NCBI GenBank assembly: GCA_000437375.1
Contig: FR898215.1
Location: forward strand, 12,805-37,892
Length of the DNA: 25,088 nucleotides
Origin: Eubacterium sp. CAG:841
GTDB lineage: Bacteria > Bacillota > Clostridia > Oscillospirales > CAG-272
Reading direction: 5' to 3'
Shown piece by piece: positions 1 to 6,083 of the stretch. Every line of letters begins with the position of its first letter. Positions within the stretch are counted from its first letter, which is position 1. The notes under the pieces are model-generated. The model worked only from the letters and a program-made list of their open reading frames with translations, was not told where the DNA came from and did no database searches. Made by a program: the position numbers and the translations under genes.

Positions 1-1
1 C

Positions 2-205
2 TGCCATAACGGCGGCAGGCTTGTCGTTTCCGTAATGCATTACTGCGATGAATGGCGCTGCAAGGATGACGGCTCCCAATGCGATATAGACGGCGTACTG
101 GTAAACTGCAACACCTGCAAGGTCGCCGCATACTGCTTTTCGTGCAAGTACTGTACCTACGAAAAAGGGCTGTGGCTCTGCAATAACCCCGTTAACATGA
201 AATAA
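2..205 (+). CDS. Nif11-type RiPP precursor, C-terminal part (cut by window start)
   Basis: An open frame runs from base 2 to the TAA at 203-205 (67 residues visible). It has no start in the window, so it is the 3' end of a gene whose leader lies to the left. The visible part is a Cys-rich core with CNTC, CFSC and CKYC motifs and ends in YEKGLWLCNN plus a short tail. The same ending, and a GRLVVS segment near the start of the core, occur in the precursor at 1087-1476, so the two are paralogs. By that comparison the missing part is a Nif11-type leader ending in a double-glycine site. The next precursor starts 24 bases downstream, as in an operon. The presumed role is substrate of the radical SAM maturase at 1473-2876. 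That it is coding is clear; the modification is inference. Confidence 0.8.
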   Translation, partial: CHNGGRLVVSVMHYCDEWRCKDDGSQCDIDGVLVNCNTCKVAAYCFSCKYCTYEKGLWLCNNPVNMK

Positions 206-229
206 ATATACTGAAATAAGGAGTTTTTT

Positions 230-643
230 ATGGAAAATAAATTTACGCCCGAACTTATTGAAAAGGCAAAATCTGCAAAAACCCCCGAAGAGCTGATGGC
301 TCTTGCAAAAGAAAACGGCATTGAAATGACGGAAGAGAGCGCGGCAGCGTATTTTGAACAGCTGAACCCCAAAACAAGCGAGCTTTCCGACAGTGAGCTT
401 GATAATGTATCCGGCGGCGGTTGCCTCAGTGATGACCCCTACGATACTTGTATGGCGGACGGCTACTGTTTGTCCGACTATGTATGCAGCCGTTGCGGCG
501 CAAGGGGTATTGACCATAGCACCGGCGTGTTGCGTTGTTCCGGATGTTTTGCAAACGACCCCCGCTGTCGGAACTGTAGGAACAGTATTGGGGATAAGAG
601 CGATTCGGTATTAAAATGCAAGGTTCATCCGAGACCCTGCTAA
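230..643 (+). CDS. Nif11-type RiPP precursor with CxxC-rich core
   Basis: This 137-residue precursor peptide starts at ATG 230 behind AAGGAG (218-223, 6-nt spacing). Residues 1-63 form a Nif11-type leader: a charged helix with EKAKSAKTPEELMALAKENG, then an EESAAAYF segment and the end LDNVSGGG, where a C39-type protease would be expected to cut after GG. The core of about 73 residues has twelve Cys, with CSRCG, CSGC and CRNC motifs spaced as in zinc ribbons, and ends in Cys. Nif11 leaders are known for guiding diverse tailoring enzymes; the nearby radical SAM/SPASM enzyme is the likely partner. Leader DNA is almost the same as in the next gene. The core is not like any named bacteriocin I recognise. 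Confidence 0.88.
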   Translation: MENKFTPELIEKAKSAKTPEELMALAKENGIEMTEESAAAYFEQLNPKTSELSDSELDNVSGGGCLSDDPYDTCMADGYCLSDYVCSRCGARGIDHSTGVLRCSGCFANDPRCRNCRNSIGDKSDSVLKCKVHPRPC

Positions 644-677
644 AGAATATTTTAAATTATACGGAGAAGATTCAAAG

Positions 678-1073
678 ATGGAAATGAACAAAGAATTGCT
701 TGCAAAAGCCAAAGAAGCGAAGAACCCCGATGAACTTATGTCTCTTGCAAAAGAAAACGGCGTTGAACTGACCGAAGAGAGCGCGGCTGCGTATTTTGAC
801 CGGCTGAACCCCAAAACAGGCGAGCTTTCCGACAGCGAGCTTGATAATGTATCGGGCGGCTGTGGCGGAGGCTATGACGCCGGCAGACCGAAACCCCGAT
901 TCGCTGTGGGCGAAACCGTATTATACATCCATAGCTGGTTGGGAGCAAACAGGATAACCGCCACCGGCAAGGTCGTGAAGAGAAGCTACGAAAACGACGG
1001 ATGGTATTATACCCTGAAAATCCACGACGGAAGCGAAATAAAGATGAGCGAGTCGCATGTCATAAAGTGCTGA
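678..1073 (+). CDS. Nif11-type RiPP precursor with SH3-like, Cys-poor core
   Basis: This 131-residue peptide starts at ATG 678 (GGAGA at 663-667, 10-nt spacing); an in-frame ATG at 684 is a possible alternative. The leader (residues 1-61) is nearly the same as in the gene before and ends LDNVSGG. The core differs: about 70 residues with only two Cys, one right after the GG site and one as the last residue. In between is a segment with the pattern of a small beta barrel (PRFAVGETV, then TGKVV, DGWYYTLKIHDG and ESHVIK) that resembles SH3-like or KOW-type folds. So one leader family carries very different cores. Whether the maturase acts on this one is not known; the two terminal Cys could form a disulfide or thioether closure (inference). 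Confidence 0.85.
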   Translation: MEMNKELLAKAKEAKNPDELMSLAKENGVELTEESAAAYFDRLNPKTGELSDSELDNVSGGCGGGYDAGRPKPRFAVGETVLYIHSWLGANRITATGKVVKRSYENDGWYYTLKIHDGSEIKMSESHVIKC

Positions 1074-1086
1074 AAAGGAGGCTTTT

Positions 1087-1476
1087 ATGGAAAACAATCA
1101 GGAACTTTTAGCAAAAGCAAAGGAAGCAAAAACTCCCGGAGAACTGTTGTCTCTCGCAAAGGAAAACGGCATTGAAATGACAGACGAGAGCGCTGCTGCG
1201 TATTTTGAAATCATGCATCCCAAAGCAGGCGAGCTTGCGGACGACGAGCTTAACAATGTGTCGGGCGGCGGATGTCGCAAGAGTGACGGAAGACTGGTCG
1301 TTTCCGCCGGCTATTCATGCGGGTACTGGGAATGCAATAAATGCGGAGTGAAATGGAAAAATGCCGGTTACGGTACTTTTAAGTGCAGTAGGTGCGGAAA
1401 ATCATCACATTGCAATAACTGCTACTGGTGCTCATATGAAAAAGGGCTTTGGCTTTGCAATAACAAGGATAAATGA
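1087..1476 (+). CDS. Nif11-type RiPP precursor with CxxC-rich core
   Basis: This 129-residue precursor starts at ATG 1087 with a strong AAAAGGAGG site (5-6-nt spacing), 13 bases after the previous stop. The Nif11 leader (residues 1-62) ends LNNVSGGGC. The core of about 67 residues has CNKCG, CSRCG and CNNCYWC motifs, again like a zinc ribbon, and ends in YEKGLWLCNN and a short basic tail, matching the partial gene at 2-205. The stop codon overlaps the ATG of the radical SAM gene (ATGA), which points to translational coupling of precursor and maturase. It is the best candidate for the main substrate because of this coupling, but this is inference. Confidence 0.88.
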   Translation: MENNQELLAKAKEAKTPGELLSLAKENGIEMTDESAAAYFEIMHPKAGELADDELNNVSGGGCRKSDGRLVVSAGYSCGYWECNKCGVKWKNAGYGTFKCSRCGKSSHCNNCYWCSYEKGLWLCNNKDK

Positions 1477-2876
1477 GCCGATTCGGGCATATGCGTTATA
1501 TTTTGAACCCCAATATCGCCCTGCGCTCATGGCGGCTCGTCCCCTATGCCTATTACATAAAGGGCGAACGCAATGCGGCAGGACTGAAAAAAGAAGAATT
1601 TGAATTTCTGTCGGCGTGTGACGGAAAAACCGACCTGCCGACAGAAAACGAAAGCACTCTCTCGCGCGAACTCATTGAAAAAGGCTTTATACATAAAGCA
1701 GAGAGCGGCGAAAAGCTCTCCGATTGGAGCAAACCCCGCATTTTTGAAAACCGTTATTTTCCCGCAATGAATCTGATGATAACGGGTAAATGCAATTATA
1801 ATTGTATTCATTGCTTCAATGCCGCGGACAATGCCCCGCTGATGAGCGAATGGACAATGGATGAAATGAATAAGCTTCTCGATCAGGCGCGCGATTGCGG
1901 GATCAATGCGTTCACAATCACCGGCGGCGAGCCTATGCTGCACAAAAATTTCTTTGAAATTATTGAAGGCATCTATTCGCGTGGAATGTTCGTCGAAGAG
2001 CTGAATACAAACGGTCATTTCATAAACATGGCGGCGCTTGAGCGCCTGAAAAGCATCGGATGCGTCCCGCTTGTGAAAATATCTTTTGACGGAATCGGTT
2101 ATCACGATTGGATGCGGAATCATAAAGGTGCCGAACAAACAGCGCTGGAGGCAATCTCGCTCTGTGTTGAAAACGGGTTCCCCGTCAAAGTGCAGACAAA
2201 TATGAACCGCCGAAACTGCGACGCAATGCTTGAAACGGCAAAAAAGCTCGACGCCATGGGCGTAAATGAAATGCGGATCATCCGCACGACCGAAGCTCCG
2301 CGTTGGGTACAGAATGCCGGTGACGCCTGCCTTACGTTTGAAGAATATTTTGATAAAACGATTTCTCTCTGGCAGAAATACGCGGCGGAAGCACATGATA
2401 TGAATCTGACCGTATGGCAAGTGGGAACGCTTTATCCGAAAACAAAATTTTATACCCTTGCCGCAGTGAACTCCTGCAAAGGAAAGTATCGAGCAAGCGC
2501 ACCGGTGTGCAAAGGCAATCGCGGAATGGTCGCCGTGGCGGCGAACGGAAATCTTTATCCGTGCCATCAGATGTCCGGCTATTACGAGCAGCACGGATGT
2601 TTTCTCGGCAATGTCAAAAAAACGCCGCTGAAAGAGTTGCTTTCGGGCGGAAATTATCTTGAAGAAGTCTGCACAACGCTCGGAACGCTGAAAGAAAACA
2701 ACCGCAAGTGCGGCAGTTGCGCCTATTTTGAACTCTGCAACGGCGGTTGTCGCGCAATAGCGTTGGCGCTTACGGGGGACAGGCTCGGAATCGACCCTTC
2801 CAAATGCTTCTTCTGGGAAAACGGCTACGCCGGAAAAATTGCGACGGCTCTGCCGGATTACGAAACAAATATTTAA
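1473..2876 (+). CDS. Radical SAM/SPASM peptide maturase (Nif11-class)
   Basis: This 467-residue enzyme would bind a [4Fe-4S] cluster and SAM and modify the neighbouring peptides. Radical SAM motif: C107, C111, C114 (CNYNCIHC), with GGEP at 151-154. The C-terminal SPASM region has C346, C364, C376, CGSC at 413-416, C422, C426 and C445, the pattern for auxiliary iron-sulfur clusters. Residues 1-95 precede the barrel and look like a small winged-helix recognition domain (YILNPNIALRSW, then KEEFEFLSACDGK and SRELIEKGFI), as is common in peptide maturases. The start at 1473 overlaps the previous stop; AAGGA at 1465-1469 is rather close (3 nt), and ATG 1491 is a weaker option without a good site. 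Family members make thioether or other carbon links; the bond formed here cannot be read from sequence. Confidence 0.92.
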   Translation: MSRFGHMRYILNPNIALRSWRLVPYAYYIKGERNAAGLKKEEFEFLSACDGKTDLPTENESTLSRELIEKGFIHKAESGEKLSDWSKPRIFENRYFPAMNLMITGKCNYNCIHCFNAADNAPLMSEWTMDEMNKLLDQARDCGINAFTITGGEPMLHKNFFEIIEGIYSRGMFVEELNTNGHFINMAALERLKSIGCVPLVKISFDGIGYHDWMRNHKGAEQTALEAISLCVENGFPVKVQTNMNRRNCDAMLETAKKLDAMGVNEMRIIRTTEAPRWVQNAGDACLTFEEYFDKTISLWQKYAAEAHDMNLTVWQVGTLYPKTKFYTLAAVNSCKGKYRASAPVCKGNRGMVAVAANGNLYPCHQMSGYYEQHGCFLGNVKKTPLKELLSGGNYLEEVCTTLGTLKENNRKCGSCAYFELCNGGCRAIALALTGDRLGIDPSKCFFWENGYAGKIATALPDYETNI

Positions 2877-2898
2877 TATAAAGAAAGGCCGCACGAAC

Positions 2899-3105
2899 AT
2901 GGATAACAAAAACAACGAAACAAAGGAATATACCCTCACGGAAGAAGAACTGAAAGCCGTTTCCGGTGGCAAATCGTCACAAGTCCCCGGTATTAACTGT
3001 CCGCGTTGCGGCAAATTTATTCCGACAACCATTACGGATTTACTTGTTCGACCTCGTATCAGATGCCCGTACTGTTTGTTGGTACTGAACATCAATCAGA
3101 AATAA
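2899..3105 (+). CDS. Small GG-leader peptide with two CxxC motifs
   Basis: This 68-residue peptide starts at ATG 2899, with AGAAAGG at 2882-2888, 22 bases after the maturase stop. The in-frame start at 2839 lies inside the maturase gene and is unlikely. The N-terminal 24 residues are acidic and end in EEELKAVSGG, a double-glycine leader that is shorter than Nif11 leaders and not homologous to them. The 44-residue remainder holds CPRCG and CPYC about 20 residues apart, the pattern of a zinc beta ribbon. It could be a second type of substrate for the same maturase, or a zinc-binding accessory. Gene position and the GG motif favour a precursor. Confidence 0.8.
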   Translation: MDNKNNETKEYTLTEEELKAVSGGKSSQVPGINCPRCGKFIPTTITDLLVRPRIRCPYCLLVLNINQK

Positions 3106-3175
3106 TCTCATCTCAGACCCGCATCAACCGACGCACGGCATTAACCGGAAAGATTCCGGCGCTGTCATAAAACGC

Positions 3176-3229
3176 AAAACAAGCGATATCGTCTTATCTT
3201 TACAGATATCTGATATCGCTTGTTTTTTG
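3176..3229 (+). terminator. Terminator of the RiPP operon
   Basis: A perfect 15-bp inverted repeat (3176-3190 with 3212-3226) around a 21-base spacer is followed by a T run. It lies 70 bases after the last peptide gene. The stretch 3106-3175 holds nothing else I can see. Since the left arm begins with AAAA it may also work for the minus-strand gene at 3265. Confidence 0.85.
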
Positions 3230-3264
3230 TATAATATTAAAAATTTGATCGGCGCTCCGGCGCG

Positions 3265-3588
3265 TCATTTCAATGATTCACGGACATAATATGCCTGTAT
3301 TTCGCTTTCGGTAACAAGAACGGATTCCTGACGGAAAAAGGCGCAAAGATCTTTTGCAATATCGTTCACAACGGCTTTTTCAACGTCAATAAGAGTAAGC
3401 ACAAGACTTGTTTCTCTGGCATATTCCCCGTTTTCATAAATGTATCCGCCTTCCTGTATGCCGAACGAAAACGGCACTTTATATGAATGGCACACATTGC
3501 GAAGCACCCTGATATATTTTTCGTTTTCAAAAAGCTGTGTTTTCGTAGTTGAATCGTGCAGTCCTATATAAATTTCCGATTTGACCAT
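3265..3588 (-). CDS. Small conserved protein, DUF3574-like
   Basis: This 107-residue protein has no signal peptide or membrane segment. I chose the ATG at 3588 because GGAGGAGG sits 5-6 nt upstream; a longer frame to 3612 would start inside that site. The sequence begins with a strand (KSEIYIGLHDS), has alternating strands and helices, and ends with FFRQESVLVTESEIQAYYV. The FRQESVL part and the overall length recall the DUF3574 family, which has no assigned function; this is a weak match made by eye. It stands alone: its own promoter at 3627-3655 upstream, and convergent with the RiPP operon at its 3' end. Confidence 0.7.
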   Translation of the reverse strand: MVKSEIYIGLHDSTTKTQLFENEKYIRVLRNVCHSYKVPFSFGIQEGGYIYENGEYARETSLVLTLIDVEKAVVNDIAKDLCAFFRQESVLVTESEIQAYYVRESLK

Positions 3589-3626
3589 GCTTCCTCCTCC
3601 GCTTCCGCGCACTTTTCCGATGCTTC

Positions 3627-3655
3627 ATTATACCATAAATCCACGCGGTTTTCAA
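3627..3655 (-). promoter_or_regulatory. Sigma-A promoter of the 3265-3588 gene
   Basis: On the minus strand: -35 TTGAAA (3650-3655), 17-bp spacer, -10 TATAAT (3627-3632). It lies about 40 bases upstream of the ATG. Confidence 0.75.
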
Positions 3656-3706
3656 TCTCAATCACGCAATTTGCGGATGAAGCGCCGACGACAGGGTATA
3701 TAACCG

Positions 3707-3735
3707 AAAAAGCACTTGCGCCGCAAGTGCTTTTT
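3707..3735. terminator. Perfect hairpin with T run, likely terminator
   Basis: A 13-bp perfect stem (3707-3719 with 3723-3735) has a 3-base loop and A/T ends, so it could work in either direction. The nearest gene that could use it is the minus-strand metallophosphoesterase ending at 4023, nearly 290 bases away, or a gene now lost. Confidence 0.6.
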
Positions 3736-3740
3736 GTGTC

Positions 3741-3795
3741 TACAGGTCAATTTAGATGCCGAATTTGTGTTATCCAATTTAGATGCAGCATAAAG
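3741..3795. repeat. Left inverted-repeat end of a possible mobile element remnant
   Basis: ACAGGTCAATTTAGATGCC (from 3742) is followed 30 bases on by a second partial copy, CCAATTTAGATGC (from 3774). The reverse complement of the first copy recurs at 5174-5193. Closely spaced repeats at one end recall IS elements with multi-site ends such as the IS21 family (from memory). From 3796 to 4022 I see no gene or clear signal. Confidence 0.5.
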
Positions 3796-4022
3796 GTACA
3801 CTTCTCCCTTGGTGAAACAGGGACTTGCAAGTGACAGTGTTCTTTCGGACTTGCAGAACCATGCTTGTAAACGAGCTTATGTATCATAAAACAAAGTCAG
3901 CGCTCGGCTGAGCAGCGTTTGGCTATGTAGTTTATTCAGTTAGGTAAACTGGAATTTATATATTCTCACAATTTCCTTTTGTGTTCCTGACACAAATATT
4001 TAAAATCAGTATATACGCTTAT

Positions 4023-4892
4023 TCATCCACAGTTCAATTCTATGATAATTATTTCCGGTCGATTGTTAATTCGCACTGGAATAATACTGTTTCCAATACC
4101 TCTGCTCACAATCATAGTTGTTCCATTCTCTGTATAGATGCCTGCGTCATATTTCGGGAAAAGTCCTTGATTAGGAGCAATAACTCCTCCCAAAAATGGC
4201 AATCGAAATTGTCCGCCGTGGGCGTGTCCCGACAATACTAAGTCAATATTTTTATTTTGATAGACATTAAAATGCTCGGGTCTATGCGACAAAAGTATAG
4301 TAAATCCATTGCTAATATTTACCTGTGAAAGTTTTGTTTCCAAAATACTTTCTGATAAAAAACTGTCTCGTTCTGAAAAATCAGGGTCATTTAAGCCTAT
4401 TAGCTGAATACACTCATCACCATAGTTCAATTCAATGGCTTCATCTTGAAGAACGGTAACTCCTGCATTTTCTAATGATGTCTTTAATTCTTCATATTGT
4501 GAGCCGACCCATGCTTCGTGATTGCCTGTAACAAAATAGCAAGGAGCGATTTTTACGGCTTGCTGAGCAAAAGATAATGCAACTTCAAGATTTGTATGGT
4601 TGGAATCTATCAAATCCCCAGTAATAGCGATTATATTTGGGCTTTCTGCCTTTAATATATCAATTAACTTTTCATTATTCTTCCCGTATTCTGCATTATG
4701 CAAATCCGAAATATGGGCAATAGAAAAATTGTCAAACGCTTCAGGTAAGTCTTTAGATGTTACTGTTAATTTATTTGTTTCTACCGACAGATTTCCCCAA
4801 ATTAACCAAATGACCATAATTAAAATCAGAAGCACCACAAGTATAATTATTTTTCGCTTTCTTATATTTTTCACGATATTATACCTCGCCAT
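4023..4892 (-). CDS. Membrane-anchored metallophosphoesterase, YkuE/YaeI-like
   Basis: This 289-residue calcineurin-like phosphoesterase has all the metal-site motifs in order: SDLHN, TGDLIDS, TGNHEAW, LLSHRP and SGHAHGGQ. An N-terminal basic stretch and one hydrophobic segment (about residues 13-33) anchor it in the membrane with the catalytic domain probably outside. Relatives (YkuE, YaeI, LpxH-like) cleave phosphoesters of lipids or cell wall precursors with two metal ions. I chose ATG 4892 because AGGA lies 6 nt upstream; the frame extends to a GTG at 4910, inside the leader. The gene is visibly richer in A+T than its neighbours and sits between inverted repeats (3742 and 5193), so it may have been acquired. 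Confidence 0.88.
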   Translation of the reverse strand: MARYNIVKNIRKRKIIILVVLLILIMVIWLIWGNLSVETNKLTVTSKDLPEAFDNFSIAHISDLHNAEYGKNNEKLIDILKAESPNIIAITGDLIDSNHTNLEVALSFAQQAVKIAPCYFVTGNHEAWVGSQYEELKTSLENAGVTVLQDEAIELNYGDECIQLIGLNDPDFSERDSFLSESILETKLSQVNISNGFTILLSHRPEHFNVYQNKNIDLVLSGHAHGGQFRLPFLGGVIAPNQGLFPKYDAGIYTENGTTMIVSRGIGNSIIPVRINNRPEIIIIELNCG

Positions 4893-4933
4893 TATAAATC
4901 CTATCCCCACAAATTCCGATTTGTTGATAACTT

Positions 4934-4962
4934 ATTATATCATAAATCTATCCACTTTTCAA
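4934..4962 (-). promoter_or_regulatory. Sigma-A promoter of the metallophosphoesterase gene
   Basis: Minus strand: -35 TTGAAA (4957-4962), 17-bp spacer, -10 TATAAT (4934-4939), about 42 bases before the chosen ATG. Confidence 0.75.
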
Positions 4963-5040
4963 TTTATATTACCAATTAACTTTGAAAGGAATACCGCCGA
5001 GCGAGAAAGGCTCTCAACAAACTGATAACAATCAAATTTA

Positions 5041-5084
5041 GCCCTTTTCGTGAGTCCGAGTCCGGACACAGCATCGAAAAGGGC
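5041..5084. other. Two-tier hairpin of unknown role
   Basis: GCCCTTTTCG (5041-5050) pairs with CGAAAAGGGC (5075-5084); inside, GTCCG (5054-5058) pairs with CGGAC (5063-5067). There is no T run on the minus side, so it is not a simple terminator. It lies inside the inverted-repeat-bounded segment and may be part of the element. Confidence 0.45.
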
Positions 5085-5122
5085 AAAAGGGATCTATGAA
5101 ACTCCGAAAAAATTCAGGGTCG

Positions 5123-5158
5123 AAAAAACGGGAGAAATCTCTCGAAATCTCCCGTTTT
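5123..5158 (-). terminator. Terminator downstream of tRNA-Gln
   Basis: Minus strand: an 11-bp stem (5148-5158 with 5125-5135) with a 12-base loop, followed by T residues. It lies about 40 bases after the tRNA 3' end. Confidence 0.7.
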
Positions 5159-5173
5159 CTCGTTTTTCCTCGT

Positions 5174-5193
5174 TCGGATCTAAATTGACTTGT
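5174..5193. repeat. Right inverted-repeat end next to tRNA-Gln
   Basis: Read on the minus strand this is ACAAGTCAATTTAGATCCGA, matching the copy at 3742 except for one substitution and one missing base. It ends 5 bases from the tRNA-Gln CCA end and lies between the tRNA and its terminator. Confidence 0.5.
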
Positions 5194-5198
5194 CATCA

Positions 5199-5275
5199 TG
5201 GCTGGGATAGCTGGACTCGAACCAGCGAAATGCAAGAGTCAAAGTCTTGTGCCTTACCAACTTGGCTATATCCCA
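5199..5275 (-). tRNA. tRNA-Gln (anticodon UUG)
   Basis: The minus strand folds as a full cloverleaf: acceptor stem TGGGATA with TATCCCA, D arm GCC/GGC, anticodon stem CAAGA/TCTTG with loop CTTTGAC (anticodon TTG), T arm GCTGG-TTCGAGT-CCAGC, discriminator G and an encoded CCA end (5199-5201). The U1-A72 pair is typical for glutamine tRNA. Confidence 0.95.
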
Positions 5276-5293
5276 ATATGTTTATGCTTAGAT

Positions 5294-5322
5294 ATTTTAT
5301 CACACATAAAAAGTATTGTCAA
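5294..5322 (-). promoter_or_regulatory. Promoter of tRNA-Gln
   Basis: Minus strand: consensus -35 TTGACA (5317-5322), 17-bp spacer, -10 TAAAAT (5294-5299), 18 bases before the mature tRNA 5' end. Confidence 0.85.
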
Positions 5323-5325
5323 TAT

Positions 5326-5351
5326 AAAAATCCCGCCGAAGCGGGATTTTT
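5326..5351 (-). terminator. Terminator of the exonuclease-NrnA-SurE operon
   Basis: Minus strand: 11-bp stem (5341-5351 with 5326-5336) closed by a TTCG tetraloop and followed by T residues, 9 bases after the surE stop codon. It separates the operon from the tRNA promoter. Confidence 0.88.
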
Positions 5352-5360
5352 GTCTTTACA

Positions 5361-6083
5361 TCACTTTCTGCGCCCACTCAGCTTTTCAAGCACATCGTAA
5401 TCGGTTCTGTCAAGCGTTATAGGCGTTACGGAAATATAGCCGTTCAGTGCAGCATCGGTATCTATAAAAAAGTCTTTTTTATCCTGATGCGCGGAATATC
5501 CGCGCTGACGGTAGGTTTCTTCTCCCGTTTTTTCAAATTTGTCATTATAATATCTTCCGCCCTGTCGCGTAAAGAGAATTTCCTTTCCGTCCTTCGGAAT
5601 ATTGACATTGTAAAGCGAAGAATATGAAAGCAATTTATTCTTCACAAAAAAATCATACACATCGTCAAGATGGCGTCCCACTCCGCAGAGATAATCCGGC
5701 TGAGTGGATACGGCTATGGCAGGCACGCCTTCCGCCGCCGCTTCAAATATTGCGCCTACCGTACCGGAATAAACAATATCCGTGCCGATATTCAGTCCGC
5801 AATTGATTCCGGAAAGAACAAGGTCATATTTTTCTCCGAGTCCGAGAAGCGCAAATCTTACGCAGTCCGCAGGGGTTGAAGCAACCGAATATGCGTCCTT
5901 TGCACCCGGATATTCAACCTTCTTTATTTCAATTTCAGAATGAATATTTATCCCATGACTTTTCCCGCTCTGTTCCTGTGCAGGCGCGATAACGGTGATA
6001 TCGCCCAAACGCTTTGCCCAATCGCAAAGAACAAAAAGTCCCTCTGCGCCTATACCGTCGTCATTTGTAAGAAGTATTTTCAT
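5361..6083 (-). CDS. surE: 5'/3'-nucleotidase SurE
   Basis: This 240-residue protein has the SurE hallmarks: TNDDG at the N-terminus (metal-binding Asp pair), the SGKSHG segment, SGINCGLNIG and YSGTVGA. SurE removes phosphate from nucleoside monophosphates, and in some species from short polyphosphate or oligonucleotides, using a divalent metal. I chose ATG 6083 (MKILLTNDDG) because it overlaps the stop of the upstream DHH gene as ATGA and has GAGGGA 6 nt before; ATG 6089 would sit on top of that site. It is the last gene of a four-gene operon with an exonuclease and two oligoribonuclease-like proteins, which fits a final dephosphorylation step in oligonucleotide breakdown. Confidence 0.95.
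   Translation of the reverse strand: MKILLTNDDGIGAEGLFVLCDWAKRLGDITVIAPAQEQSGKSHGINIHSEIEIKKVEYPGAKDAYSVASTPADCVRFALLGLGEKYDLVLSGINCGLNIGTDIVYSGTVGAIFEAAAEGVPAIAVSTQPDYLCGVGRHLDDVYDFFVKNKLLSYSSLYNVNIPKDGKEILFTRQGGRYYNDKFEKTGEETYRQRGYSAHQDKKDFFIDTDAALNGYISVTPITLDRTDYDVLEKLSGRRK

Noticed and set aside
1087..1476. A GYG tripeptide in the core, recalling the XYG motif used by splicease-type radical SAM enzymes
   Set aside because: It occurs in only one precursor, and no second partner protein (PlpY-like) is encoded beside the maturase, so a spliceotide assignment is not supported.
1527..3095. Long open frame (522 codons) on the minus strand opposite the radical SAM gene
   Set aside because: It lies fully antisense to a gene with clear motifs, has no recognisable domain, and owes its length to the base composition of the opposite strand.
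5041..5275. tRNA-linked integrative element with attachment sites
   Set aside because: No integrase gene and no duplicated piece of the tRNA 3' end at 3.7 kb; only short inverted repeats are seen.
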